Assembly (NCBI RefSeq): GCF_001654855.1
Contig: NZ_LXEN01000007.1
Span: forward strand, 1 to 60,811
Source: Proteus myxofaciens ATCC 19692
Lineage (GTDB): Bacteria; Pseudomonadota; Gammaproteobacteria; Enterobacterales; Enterobacteriaceae
Length of the DNA stretch: 60,811 bases
Direction of reading: 5' to 3'
Shown: one piece after another, positions 60,744 through 60,811 of the stretch
Layout: each line of letters starts with the position of its first letter
Numbering within the stretch: the first letter of the stretch is position 1
The notes under the pieces: model-generated
What the model was told of the DNA's origin: nothing
Databases searched by the model: none
The model's input: only the letters and a program-made list of their open reading frames with translations
Program-made: the position numbers and the translations under genes

Positions 60744-60811
60744 ATTGATGTTCCCTATTTTCACAGAATACTGGGTATAGGGAGATCATCATCAAGATAA
60801 ACTGCAAGAGA

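Noticed and set aside
60744..60811. HrpL-type promoter (GGAACC / CCAC) before the putative effector gene
   Set aside because: No such motif is present in the 68 bases available upstream of the start.

Overview
The window is a 60.8 kb piece of an AT-rich gammaproteobacterial chromosome. Gene content, protein similarity to Escherichia coli and gene order all point to Enterobacterales. Low GC, many A/T-ending codons and AT-rich spacers suggest Morganellaceae, most likely Proteus or a close relative. The genus is an inference because no rRNA or other species marker is present. No tRNA, rRNA, CRISPR array or prophage was seen.

Layout. 1-3.7 kb: the 3' end of a probable fimbrial gene, then the ydbH-ynbE-ydbL envelope operon (minus). 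3.8-6.7 kb: D-lactate dehydrogenase ldhA, then a chemoreceptor gene broken by one in-frame stop but still carrying a flagellar-type promoter. 6.9-12.4 kb: an accessory regulatory block with a Nudix hydrolase, a TetR regulator, a Rob-like AraC regulator, fetAB, an HxlR regulator and a zinc-independent alcohol dehydrogenase-like gene, followed by what looks like a solo insertion-sequence end. 12.6-17.2 kb: ycgN, ycgM, a lytic transglycosylase and ycgL (minus), then minCDE. 17.5-25.4 kb: rnd, fadD, yeaY, tsaB, yoaA, yoaB and mdtJI, with a long mdtJI leader holding a small upstream ORF. 25.9-27.4 kb: one 1420-bp IS150-type IS3-family element with a frameshifted transposase. It sits in the loop of a perfect 13-bp hairpin next to zwf. 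27.4-36.8 kb: zwf, hexR, pykA, lpxM, mepM and znuA/znuCB, with clear HexR and Zur operators. 36.9-44.9 kb: the ruvAB and aspS-nudB-yebC-ruvC groups with a LexA box, then yecN and cmoAB. 45-50.3 kb: an ABC-F ATPase with an attenuator-like leader, cutC, yecM and argS. 50.3-57.6 kb: a small lipoprotein, an AT-rich 1.1-kb gap, murJ, rimJ, mdtH, yceB, ycdY and a 2OG-Fe(II) oxygenase. 57.8-60.7 kb: a large, very AT-rich protein of about 970 residues that resembles AvrE/DspE-type secreted effectors only tentatively.

How the genes fit together. Most of the window is conserved housekeeping: cell-division site selection, central carbon flow (zwf, hexR, pykA, ldhA), zinc uptake under Zur, SOS recombination (ruvABC under LexA), fatty-acid activation under FadR, tRNA modification and charging, and peptidoglycan and LPS assembly. 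The less ordinary parts are the ABC-F leader with competing hairpins, the upstream ORF in the mdtJI leader, the direct argS-murJ junction where E. coli has flagellar genes beside each of those genes, the broken chemoreceptor, two IS traces and the large putative effector at the right edge.
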